DNA of 64,000 nt from Bryobacteraceae bacterium (GTDB taxonomy: Bacteria; Acidobacteriota; Terriglobia; Bryobacterales; Bryobacteraceae), in the NCBI GenBank assembly GCA_041394945.1, contig JAWKHH010000004.1, positions 434,001 through 498,000 of the forward strand, read 5' to 3'. The stretch's first letter is position 1. Each line of letters starts with the position of its first letter. Under the pieces are notes generated by a model. That model was not told the origin of the DNA and ran no database searches. It saw only the letters and a program-made list of their open reading frames with translations. The position numbers and the translations under genes were made by a program. Below are positions 16,841-24,392 of this stretch, piece by piece.

Positions 16841-18013
16841 TCATCGCGGGCGGCTCGGCGTTCCCCCGGGCAATCCGCGAGGCGCCCAGGCCGCGGGTTG
16901 CGCCACTCCACCCCATTTTCGCCGCCCCGCCGAGTCTTTCACCGCATCGCCGGTACCCCCCAGAACTCGCAGAATTCGGTCCGAGAGCGGGCGCAGGTCC
17001 GCCTTCTCCAGGTTGCACATCAGCGCCACCGAAATCCGGTCTCTGGGGATCGCCTTGAGAATGGTCGACACGCCCTGCTGGCCACCCGTATGGAAAACCA
17101 CAAGCCGCCGGTCGTTCCGCGCCACGGACCACCCCAGCCCGTACGCCGTTGTTCCTCCGCCCCGCAGCCGCTGCCGTTGATACATGCTGTCCCGCGCCGC
17201 CGGCTTCAGCAGCCGGTCGGATTCGAGCGCCAGTTCGAACCGGATCAGGTCCTCCGCCGTCGATGCCAGCCCCCCGCCAGGAATCTTGTTGCTCGTGTCC
17301 GCCAACGCGCAGTTGCGGAGGTCGCCGTTCACGCGAACGTAACCGCGCGCTCGATTCGGAATGATCGCGAAGGTGTGGTCGTCGCGAATTCGCTCCATTC
17401 CCGCCGGGCGAAAAATCCGCGTCCGCAGGTAGTCGAGGAAACGCACACCGGATGCGTTCTCCACCGCCAGGCCCAGCAGTACATATCCATATGTGGTGTA
17501 GCTGTACTTTGTCCCCGGTTCGGCCACCAGTCCATCTTCCTGAAACTGCCTCAACGTCGCGGCGAGGTCGTCGTAGTGCTTCGTGCTGTTGATCTCGGCG
17601 GGATTCCGGTAGTGGCGAATCCCGCCCAGGTGCCCAAGCAACTGCCGCACCGTCACCGGCCATCGCTTGCGTGGGAAGCCCGCTACGTACCGGTCGATCG
17701 GCGCGTCCAGGTCGATCTTTCCCGCCTCGGCCAACTGCATCGCCGCCACCGCCGTGATCGGCTTCGAAATCGATCCCAGGCGGTACATCGTCGAAGCCTT
17801 CGCCGGGACGTAGTTCTCCACGTCAGCCAAACCGTAGCCCGCCGACCACAACATCGCTCCGCCAGACCCTACCGCTACCGACACCGCCGGTATTCCCTGC
17901 CGCGACATCTCCTCCGAGATCAGCTTCTCGATCTCGGCCGCCTTCGCCGGCGCCAGCCCCTCGGCGCCTTGCGCCGCAATCACCAGCAACAACAAACCGG
18001 CGACGGCCCGCAT
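16841..18013 (-). CDS. Exported beta-lactamase-fold serine hydrolase
   Basis: 390 residues with a signal peptide (1-18). LGSISK holds the SxxK nucleophile pair (Ser 81, Lys 84); TKYSYTTYGYVLLG takes the place of the usual YxN motif, and VFHTGGQQG supplies HTG. This is the class C beta-lactamase / D-alanyl peptidase / LACTB-like fold. The changed second motif (Tyr but no clear Asn) is more like LACTB than true beta-lactamases, so antibiotic hydrolysis should not be assumed. The last 30 residues after LRVLGGTGDAV are low-complexity. Confidence 0.85.
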   Translation of the reverse strand: MRAVAGLLLLVIAAQGAEGLAPAKAAEIEKLISEEMSRQGIPAVSVAVGSGGAMLWSAGYGLADVENYVPAKASTMYRLGSISKPITAVAAMQLAEAGKIDLDAPIDRYVAGFPRKRWPVTVRQLLGHLGGIRHYRNPAEINSTKHYDDLAATLRQFQEDGLVAEPGTKYSYTTYGYVLLGLAVENASGVRFLDYLRTRIFRPAGMERIRDDHTFAIIPNRARGYVRVNGDLRNCALADTSNKIPGGGLASTAEDLIRFELALESDRLLKPAARDSMYQRQRLRGGGTTAYGLGWSVARNDRRLVVFHTGGQQGVSTILKAIPRDRISVALMCNLEKADLRPLSDRILRVLGGTGDAVKDSAGRRKWGGVAQPAAWAPRGLPGGTPSRPR

Positions 18014-18025
18014 GGATGTTCCCTC

Positions 18026-18802
18026 CTACCGGATCGCCGAAAACGGCAGCGGACGCAGGAACTCGTTGCCGATATTGGAGACGAGCTCGGCGTCGCCCAA
18101 TCCCGGCGTCGCCCGCAGCTTCTGCCACTCCGGATCGGCCAAAAACGCCTTCCACGCCGCTTCCCGCGCCGCGAGGTTGTCGTAGCAGACCATATACGTC
18201 AGGTTCGGAAGATTCGGCCCTGCCAGCGCGCTCCCGAAGAACACCGGGCGGATCCCCACCCGCCGGAAAATCCCCATCTCGCCGCCGCCCTCGAACATCG
18301 CGATCTTCCGCTTCAACGACGCCGGCGTGTTTGATTCGTACACCCGAAGCTCGAATACCCGCGGCGCCTTGCCCTCTTCGATCGGCGGCGCCTCCGCCGT
18401 CGGAATTGAATCGAACGCCCGCAGCAGCGACACCTCCACCCGTTCGTACCCGAGCGGACCGGCATAGTAGCTTTCGAGCGCCCCCATAAACTCCTTGTCC
18501 GCCGCCAGCTTCTCCTGCGATTCCTCCATCGCCGCGAGCGACTTGTACTGGTTCACCATCAACACGAACGGTCCCCCCGGCGAAACCGAATTCGCGAACA
18601 CGCCCGCCACCACGCCGCCGGCCCGCTTGCCCGCCGGAATCGCGTGCTTCTCGATGAACTCCGAGGTCCGCTGCATCTGTTGCTCGGAGCTGTTCCTCAT
18701 CCGGTACCGCCGCAGTTCGAGAATCGAACCCTTCGGCGCCGCGTCGCAAATCGAAGAACCGATCAAGCCGGTGATTCCTCCCAGGAAAAGGCGTCTGTGC
18801 AT
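18026..18802 (-). CDS. NIPSNAP-family protein, Tat/Sec-exported
   Basis: 258 residues. The start at 18802 puts MHRRLFLGGITGLIGSS, a twin-arginine-like signal, at the N terminus; the frame extends much further but without protein-like sequence. Two NIPSNAP (dimeric alpha-beta barrel) repeats follow: ILELRRYRMRN at about 33 and VFELRVYESN at about 140, the second with FEGGGEMGIFRRVGIRPVFF and YMVCYDNLAAREAAWKAF. Function is unknown; similar proteins are abundant in acidobacteria. It ends 12 bases before the serine hydrolase gene begins and may share its message. Confidence 0.85.
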   Translation of the reverse strand: MHRRLFLGGITGLIGSSICDAAPKGSILELRRYRMRNSSEQQMQRTSEFIEKHAIPAGKRAGGVVAGVFANSVSPGGPFVLMVNQYKSLAAMEESQEKLAADKEFMGALESYYAGPLGYERVEVSLLRAFDSIPTAEAPPIEEGKAPRVFELRVYESNTPASLKRKIAMFEGGGEMGIFRRVGIRPVFFGSALAGPNLPNLTYMVCYDNLAAREAAWKAFLADPEWQKLRATPGLGDAELVSNIGNEFLRPLPFSAIR

Positions 18803-18904
18803 CGTTATTGAGTGTACCAATCTGCGATACAATAACGGGTTGCGGCCGGCGCCCGATTCTCGGTTGCCGCGGCTGCAAAATCCCATCCAACCGGAGAGTG
18901 CACT

Positions 18905-19033
18905 TTGGCGGAAGATCGCAAGTGGCAGGCTGAATATCAAGGCAGCGGTACGTTCATCATCAGCAAACCGAAGCGGAAGGCCAGAAAAGAGCGGCAGACG
19001 AAGGTTCGCAACCCTCAGCGCGGCGCGCGATAG
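18905..19033 (+). CDS. Small basic protein, 42 residues
   Basis: A TTG-started frame with GGAGAG seven bases upstream encodes LAEDRKWQAEYQ, then GSGTFIISKPKRKARKERQ and a basic tail ending in RGAR. It has about 13 Lys/Arg and no membrane segment. The stop TAG (19031-19033) is 10 bases before the start of the dehydratase gene. Short basic proteins like this can bind RNA or ribosomes; I cannot assign it. Confidence 0.5.
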   Translation: MAEDRKWQAEYQGSGTFIISKPKRKARKERQTKVRNPQRGAR

Positions 19034-19043
19034 CTCCCCTGGC

Positions 19044-20354
19044 GTGAAGATCACACGGCTGAAGCTCCACCCGGTCGCCATCGCCGACGGGCCCCTGCGG
19101 AGTTCTTACGGGCGTCACGCCCCCTACGCCCTGCGTACCATCGTTGAACTCGAAACCACCGACGGTATCACCGGCTTCAGCGAAACCTACGGCGGCGACG
19201 GCCCCATCGCCGCGCTCGAAGCGGTCCGCTCCCTCGTCGAAGGCGCTGACCCCTTCCAGCTCACCGGACTCTGGATGTCTCTCGCCGCCCGCGCCGAAAA
19301 GGAATCCGCCGGCGACCGCTCCCAGACCCACCACGTCCCGGGCGAAAACCCACTCGACGTCCACACCCGCACCTTCGCCGCCATCGAAGTCGCCTGTCTC
19401 GACGCCATCGGCAAAGCGATCGGAAAGCCCCTCTGCGATGTAGTCGGCGGCCGCGCCCGGTCGAACCCTCCTTTCTCCGCCTATCTCTTTTATAAGCACG
19501 GCGGCGGAGGCGGCCTCGGCGATGACGCCCGCGAGGATGAGTACGGCGACTGCATGACCCCCGAGTCCATGGTCCGCCAGTGCAAGCAGATGATCGCCAA
19601 GTATGGGTTCAAGGAGATCAAACTCAAGGGCGGAGTCCTTGACCCCGATCAGGAAATCGAGACCATCAGACTTCTCCGTGCCGAGTTCGGCCCCGCCTAT
19701 CCTCTCCGCATCGATCCCAACTGCGCCTGGAGCGTAGAGACGTCGGTGAAAGTCGGCCGCGAACTCAAGGAAGAACTCTCCGCCGGCGGATACCTCGAGG
19801 ATCCCGCCGCCGGGCTCGACGGCATGGCCGAGGTTCGCCGGAACCTGCTCGCCGAGGGCAACGACACGCCGCTCGCCTCAAACGTCGCCACCACCTGCTT
19901 CGAGCACCTCCCCATCGCCAAGAACCTCGACAGCGTGCAGATCGTCCTCTCGGACCCGCACTACTGGGGCGGAATTCGCGCCCAGCTCCATCTCTCGAAG
20001 TTCACCGAAGTGCTCGGCATGGGCCTGTCGATGCACTCCAACAATCACCTTGGCGTCAGCATGATGATCATGGCGCACGCCGCCGCCGCTTGCCCCCATC
20101 TGCCCTACGCCTGCGACACCCACTACCCCTGGCAGACTGAGATCGACGAAGTCGTCCTCGGAGGCCGCGTCCCCATCGTCGATGGCGCCGTGGCCATCCC
20201 GGATAAGCCCGGCCTCGGTATCGAACTCGATTACGATCAAATCGCCCGCGGCGAGGAACGCTACCGCAACCTCCCCTATCGCAAACGCGACGACGAGGCC
20301 GAGATGCGCAAGCACGTCGACCCCAACTGGCGCCGCGTCCTCCCCCGCTGGTAA
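19044..20354 (+). CDS. Enolase-superfamily sugar-acid dehydratase, glucarate dehydratase type
   Basis: 436 residues from GTG 19044. Active-site features of the glucarate dehydratase branch are visible: KLK (193-195) on strand two, IDPN (223-226), LEDP (251-254), SN (279-280) and the His pair MHSNNH (330-335). The N-terminal capping domain has SETYGGDGPIAAL. The product would be 5-keto-4-deoxyglucarate, exactly the substrate of the next gene. The dehydratase and kdgD are 17 bases apart and clearly one operon. Whether glucarate or galactarate is preferred cannot be told. Confidence 0.85.
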   Translation: MKITRLKLHPVAIADGPLRSSYGRHAPYALRTIVELETTDGITGFSETYGGDGPIAALEAVRSLVEGADPFQLTGLWMSLAARAEKESAGDRSQTHHVPGENPLDVHTRTFAAIEVACLDAIGKAIGKPLCDVVGGRARSNPPFSAYLFYKHGGGGGLGDDAREDEYGDCMTPESMVRQCKQMIAKYGFKEIKLKGGVLDPDQEIETIRLLRAEFGPAYPLRIDPNCAWSVETSVKVGRELKEELSAGGYLEDPAAGLDGMAEVRRNLLAEGNDTPLASNVATTCFEHLPIAKNLDSVQIVLSDPHYWGGIRAQLHLSKFTEVLGMGLSMHSNNHLGVSMMIMAHAAAACPHLPYACDTHYPWQTEIDEVVLGGRVPIVDGAVAIPDKPGLGIELDYDQIARGEERYRNLPYRKRDDEAEMRKHVDPNWRRVLPRW

Positions 20355-20371
20355 TTCGAAAGGATCCCCCG

Positions 20372-21280
20372 ATGAGCGCACAACGTGAATTCGCCAAGAA
20401 GCTGACCGGTGTTTTCGGCTTCCCCGTCACCTCCTTCAAGCAGAACCTCTCGCTCGACCTCGACGGCCAGGCCCGCAACGTCGACGAGATGACCAAACAT
20501 CCCTTCTGCGCCCTCGTCGCCACCGGCGGCACCGGCGAGATGTATTCGATGTCGGTCGAGGAGAACATCGAGGTCGCTCGTATCTCGATCGACGCGGCGA
20601 ACGGACGCATGCCCGTCGTCTGCGGTATCGGCTACAACACTACGATGGCCATCGCGATGGCGAAAGCCATGGAGAAGGCGGGAGCCGACGCTTTCCTCGT
20701 CATGCCGCCCTACTACACCAACGCTCCCGTCGAGGGCCTGATCGACTACTACGCCGCCATCGGCGCCGCCACCGATCTCCCCATCTCGCTCTACTCGCGC
20801 GACTGGGCTTCGTTCTCCCCCGACATGGTCGCCCGCCTCGCCGACCGCATCCCGACGCTCGCCTTCTGGAAAGACGGTCAGGGCGACGCCCGCAAGTATC
20901 AGCGCATCATGTCCAAGCTCGGTGACCGCCTCGCCTGGATCGGCGGCATCGGCGACGATTGCGTCCCCGCCTACTTCGCCATCGGCGTTCAGGCCTATAC
21001 GTCTTCCATCTCCACCATCGCCCCGAAGCTCTCCCTCTCCCTCGCCGACGCCGGCCTCAAACGTGACTTCGCCAAGCTCGACGAGCTCATGAGGGGCTAC
21101 GTCCACCCGCTCTACGCCCTCCGCGACAAGATGAAGGGCTACGAAGTCGCCGTGATGAAGCGCGCCATGGAACTGCTCGGCAAACCCGCCGGGCCGGTCC
21201 GCCCGCCGCTCAACGACATCAAGCCGGCCGAACTCGAAGAGCTTAGGAATGTGATGGAACTCTTCAAGCCCTGGTTCTAG
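20372..21280 (+). CDS. kdgD: 5-dehydro-4-deoxyglucarate dehydratase
   Basis: 302 residues of the DapA aldolase family. GVFGFPVTSF replaces the usual start of DapA, VATGGTGEMYSM is the phosphate-loop equivalent, FLVMPPYY precedes the catalytic Tyr, and the Schiff-base lysine is in LAFWKDGQGD. It removes water and carbon dioxide from 5-dehydro-4-deoxyglucarate to give 2-oxoglutarate semialdehyde. AAGGAT lies upstream of the ATG. A semialdehyde dehydrogenase to finish the path is not in the window. Confidence 0.92.
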   Translation: MSAQREFAKKLTGVFGFPVTSFKQNLSLDLDGQARNVDEMTKHPFCALVATGGTGEMYSMSVEENIEVARISIDAANGRMPVVCGIGYNTTMAIAMAKAMEKAGADAFLVMPPYYTNAPVEGLIDYYAAIGAATDLPISLYSRDWASFSPDMVARLADRIPTLAFWKDGQGDARKYQRIMSKLGDRLAWIGGIGDDCVPAYFAIGVQAYTSSISTIAPKLSLSLADAGLKRDFAKLDELMRGYVHPLYALRDKMKGYEVAVMKRAMELLGKPAGPVRPPLNDIKPAELEELRNVMELFKPWF

Positions 21281-21373
21281 GGTCTTTCACCCGGCAGCGA
21301 CTCCCGGTACATCCGCAGGCGCCAAAGCCCTTCGTTCCTCCCTTGCGAACCCCGTGATAGGTCAACCGATGAC

Positions 21374-21520
21374 TTAGCGCCGCTGTGCCGAGCCAACGGC
21401 GCTCCCCTCCAGAAACTCCACCGCCGGATATGCCGACGTCGGCCCGCCGACGAACACGAAAACCCGCCCGTTCGCCGGCACCGCCGTCATTTGCGAATAC
21501 CACCACGTACCGCCCCGCCA
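21374..21520 (-). pseudogene. Gene fragment in frame with, and just beyond, the hydrolase stop
   Basis: After the TGA at 21523-21521 the same frame continues for 48 codons: WRGGTWWYSQMTAVPANG, then RVFVFVGGPTSAYPAVEFLE, to a TAA at 21374. The sequence looks like a real protein end, but no start with a ribosome-binding site precedes it. Either a remnant of another exported protein or the original C terminus of the hydrolase gene. Confidence 0.4.
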
Positions 21521-22327
21521 TCAGCGCCGCCCCGCACCCCGCACCCCCAACCGCGAACCTAACCACGCCACCACCTCCCCCTCCCAATCCCGCGACCCCG
21601 CCTCCCGCCACCGCTCCGGCGCCCCGCCTCCCCCCGCGATCACAATCAGGTCCGCCGCTACGCCAGCCTCCTGCAGCGCCAACTGAAAATGGACCGACTG
21701 CGCCAGCGGGGCCCCCTCATCCCGATCCCCGTGAACGAAGAGAAACGGCGGAGCGTCCGGACCGATATGCATCGCCGGCGAAGCCTCGGCCAACGCCGTC
21801 TCCGCCCCAACCTCCTCCATCCGCATCCCCAGAAAAGCCAGCAGGCCCGCCGTCACCGGCTGTCCACGAAAGTCGCTCGGCGCGCCCAGCGACACCACCG
21901 CTTGCACGTCGGACCCCTTCTCCGGAGCCACGCCCGCCAAGCTGCCCAGGTATCCGCCCTCCGCCCCGCCCATCAACGCGATCCGCCGCCCATCCACGCG
22001 CCATCGCTTCGCGTTTTTCCGCACGAACCGCACCGCCCGCCGCACGTCCTGCACCGCCGCCGGATACGGATGCTTCGGAGCCAGCCGGTAGTTGATCGCG
22101 AACACCGCATATCCGGCCGGCGCCAGGAACTCCGCGTAGTAGGCTGCCCCTCGGCTGTCGCCCCCTGTGAATCCGCCGCCGTGGATCAGGATCACTGCCG
22201 GACGCGACGCCGCCCCCGCGCCCGCGTAGTAGTCGAGCGTGAGTGTTTCTCCTCCTGCTTCGCCGTAGACGATCCCCGCCTCCGCCGCCAACGCCAGCCC
22301 CGCCGCCGCCGCGACGAGCCCGATCAT
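21521..22327 (-). CDS. Exported alpha/beta-hydrolase homologue lacking catalytic Ser and His
   Basis: 268 residues with a signal peptide (1-17). It has the oxyanion motif IHGGG (48-52), NYRLAPKHPYPAAVQD and the acid loop FVHGDRDEG of hormone-sensitive-lipase-like esterases. The nucleophile elbow reads GGAEGG (120-125), so Ala 122 stands where Ser should be, and the usual His near the end is absent (IAGGGGAPERW). It is therefore probably not an active esterase. Its ATG overlaps the DinB stop (ATGA, 22327-22324), so the two are coupled. Confidence 0.8.
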   Translation of the reverse strand: MIGLVAAAAGLALAAEAGIVYGEAGGETLTLDYYAGAGAASRPAVILIHGGGFTGGDSRGAAYYAEFLAPAGYAVFAINYRLAPKHPYPAAVQDVRRAVRFVRKNAKRWRVDGRRIALMGGAEGGYLGSLAGVAPEKGSDVQAVVSLGAPSDFRGQPVTAGLLAFLGMRMEEVGAETALAEASPAMHIGPDAPPFLFVHGDRDEGAPLAQSVHFQLALQEAGVAADLIVIAGGGGAPERWREAGSRDWEGEVVAWLGSRLGVRGAGRR

Positions 22328-22956
22328 CGCCGCGCGGTCTGTCTCGGATACCCCGGCGACTCCATCACTTCGCGCATTTGCAGAATATGCCGCTCCGAAT
22401 GCGCCGCGATCAGCAGCACCCACTGGTATGCGTCGATATCCCCGAACAATGGATGCGGAGCCAGCCGCGCCCGCAGATCCACCGGCGTCTTCTCCACATA
22501 TTCAATCGTTCGATCCCGCCACTTCTTGAACTCCGCCAGCAACCCCTCCCGCGACTTCCACCGGTGGCTCGGCTTCAGCGGTTCCGGCGCCTGCGCTTTG
22601 AAACTGCGATCAGTCAGCTTCTGCGCCACCTGCTCGTCGGTAGCCGCGCTCTTCTTGCCCACCGCCGCCGCGCCCCCGGCGATCTTCTGCTCCATCCCGT
22701 AGATCAGATCCTCACTCAACGTGATGTGCTCGGCCACCTCCGCCAGGGACCACGCCCCCGCCGGCGGCTTGTAATTCCACTGCGCGTCCGACACCGCCGT
22801 CGCGATGTCCAGAAACTGCTTCCGCGTCGCGTGCAGGTAGCTCATCGCCCGGTCCCGCTCGCCCTGCTGGAGCCCCTCCGCCCGCGCCGCCGGCGCCACA
22901 ACCATTCCCGCCACAACCGCCGCCAACAACGACATACGGACCGTGCTTCTGTTCAT
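22324..22956 (-). CDS. Exported DinB-family protein
   Basis: 210 residues; the ATG at 22956 is preceded by AAGGAGA. A signal peptide (1-26, ending ARA) leads into a four-helix DinB fold: WSLAEVAEHITLSEDLIY has the first metal-binding His and AHSERHILQMREVME the other two. DinB proteins include metal-dependent thiol transferases; the substrate is unknown. It is the first gene of a pair with the hydrolase homologue. The 166 bases before it separate it from the divergent HD-GYP gene. Confidence 0.85.
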   Translation of the reverse strand: MNRSTVRMSLLAAVVAGMVVAPAARAEGLQQGERDRAMSYLHATRKQFLDIATAVSDAQWNYKPPAGAWSLAEVAEHITLSEDLIYGMEQKIAGGAAAVGKKSAATDEQVAQKLTDRSFKAQAPEPLKPSHRWKSREGLLAEFKKWRDRTIEYVEKTPVDLRARLAPHPLFGDIDAYQWVLLIAAHSERHILQMREVMESPGYPRQTARR

Positions 22957-23122
22957 CGGATCTCCTTCCCAGTCTCGCGACTCGGGCATAGACCTGAGGC
23001 GCCAAGCGTAAGGGTGATTTACCCTCTGCTTCCTCTAAATCTTAGCCGATCCGTCGTCGATAGAACGTACAGCCGGGCGAATCGAGCGCACCATATCTTC
23101 CCCGTCCGGACGTCGCAGATCT

Positions 23123-24337
23123 ATGGCATCGCACGAGTTTGTCTCCACCGCCGCGCCCGGCGAAATCGTCACCCCCGCCACGGACGCGGCCCTTCCCGCC
23201 GCCGACAGCTCTAGCGCGATTGTCGCCCCCGCCACTCGTCTGGAAGGCCGGGTGGAAGGCCGGCTAGAAGGAATGCTCGGGACCTCGGGTACCTGGGAAC
23301 ATCACACCGAACGAATCCCGGCCATCCTCATTCTCGACGACCTCGACATCAATCGCCGCCTCCTGCGCGCCATGCTGAAAACCGCGCAGTACAAGGTCTT
23401 CGAGGCCAAACGAGCCACCGAAGCGCTCCAGATCCTGGAACGCGAAACCGTCGATTTGCTCATCCTCGATCTCATGATGCCGGAAATGAGCGGCCTCGAG
23501 TTCTGCCAGCGCATCAAAGCAAACCGGAAGACGCAACTCGTGCCGATCCTCATGCTCACGAGCGTCCAGGGCATCGAAAACGAGATCGCCGGCATCTCCT
23601 CCGGCGCCGACGAGTTTCTAACGAAGCCGCTCCACCCCGAAGTCGTCCGCACCCGGATCCGCGCGATGCTCCGCAACAAGGCCGCCATCGATTCGCTCGA
23701 GGAAGCCGAAACGATCCTGTTCGCCCTCGCCCAGGCGGTGGAAAAGCGCGACAAGTACACCGGCGATCATTGCGACCGCCTCGCCCGCTACTCCGTCATG
23801 CTCGGCATGGCCCTCGGCCTTCCACGCCCGCAACTGGTGGCGCTACATCGCGGCGGCTATCTCCACGACATCGGCAAGGTCTGCGTGCCCGACGCGATTC
23901 TGTTCAAGAAGGGCCCACTTACCGAAGAAGAGTGGGTGGTTATGCGTTCCCACACCACCAAGGGCGAAGAGATCTGCCGCCCCATGAAAACCCTCGCCCC
24001 CGTCTGGCCCATCATCCGCAATCACCACGAGCGTTGGGACGGCACCGGCTACCCGGACGGCATCAAAGGCGAAGAGATCCCGCTCCTCGCCCGCATCCTC
24101 CAGATAGCCGACATCTTCGACGCGCTCACCACCGCCCGTCCCTACAAGCCCGCACTCTCCACCGAAGAGACGCTCCAGATCATGGATGACGAAGTCCGTC
24201 GCGGCTGGCGCGACCCGGAACTCGTCCCCCTCTTCGCCGAGAGCATCCAAAAAACAGCCAAGGAATCGCCCGGCGATTCGCCCGCCAACCAGTTCCACCA
24301 GTCCCTCGACAACATGCGCCGCGAACTCATGCAGTAG
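23123..24337 (+). CDS. Response regulator with HD-GYP phosphodiesterase output
   Basis: 404 residues. A 65-residue Ala-rich leader precedes a receiver domain (ILILDDLD acids, phospho-acceptor Asp 116 in LLILDLMMPEMSG, Lys 168 in FLTKPL) and an HD-GYP domain (YLHDIGK, His 248-Asp 249; NHHERWDGTGYPDG with GYP at 309-311). Such proteins hydrolyse cyclic di-GMP under control of a histidine kinase, none of which is adjacent. The key residues are all present. The leader contains EGRVEGRLEG, a short charged repeat. Confidence 0.92.
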   Translation: MASHEFVSTAAPGEIVTPATDAALPAADSSSAIVAPATRLEGRVEGRLEGMLGTSGTWEHHTERIPAILILDDLDINRRLLRAMLKTAQYKVFEAKRATEALQILERETVDLLILDLMMPEMSGLEFCQRIKANRKTQLVPILMLTSVQGIENEIAGISSGADEFLTKPLHPEVVRTRIRAMLRNKAAIDSLEEAETILFALAQAVEKRDKYTGDHCDRLARYSVMLGMALGLPRPQLVALHRGGYLHDIGKVCVPDAILFKKGPLTEEEWVVMRSHTTKGEEICRPMKTLAPVWPIIRNHHERWDGTGYPDGIKGEEIPLLARILQIADIFDALTTARPYKPALSTEETLQIMDDEVRRGWRDPELVPLFAESIQKTAKESPGDSPANQFHQSLDNMRRELMQ

Positions 24338-24366
24338 CCGCCGCTCATCCGCCTCCCGGCTTTCGT

Positions 24367-24388
24367 GGGATTCTGTTTACTGAATCCC
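24367..24388. repeat. Perfect 7-bp inverted repeat before an esterase gene
   Basis: GGGATTC and GAATCCC are separated by eight bases, ending four bases before the ATG at 24393. It could fold over the ribosome-binding region of that gene or be a protein-binding site. Confidence 0.5.
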
Positions 24389-24392
24389 AATC

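Noticed and set aside
21521..21523. Selenocysteine or programmed TGA readthrough
   Set aside because: No hairpin of the SECIS kind seen after the TGA and no partner genes; decay is simpler.
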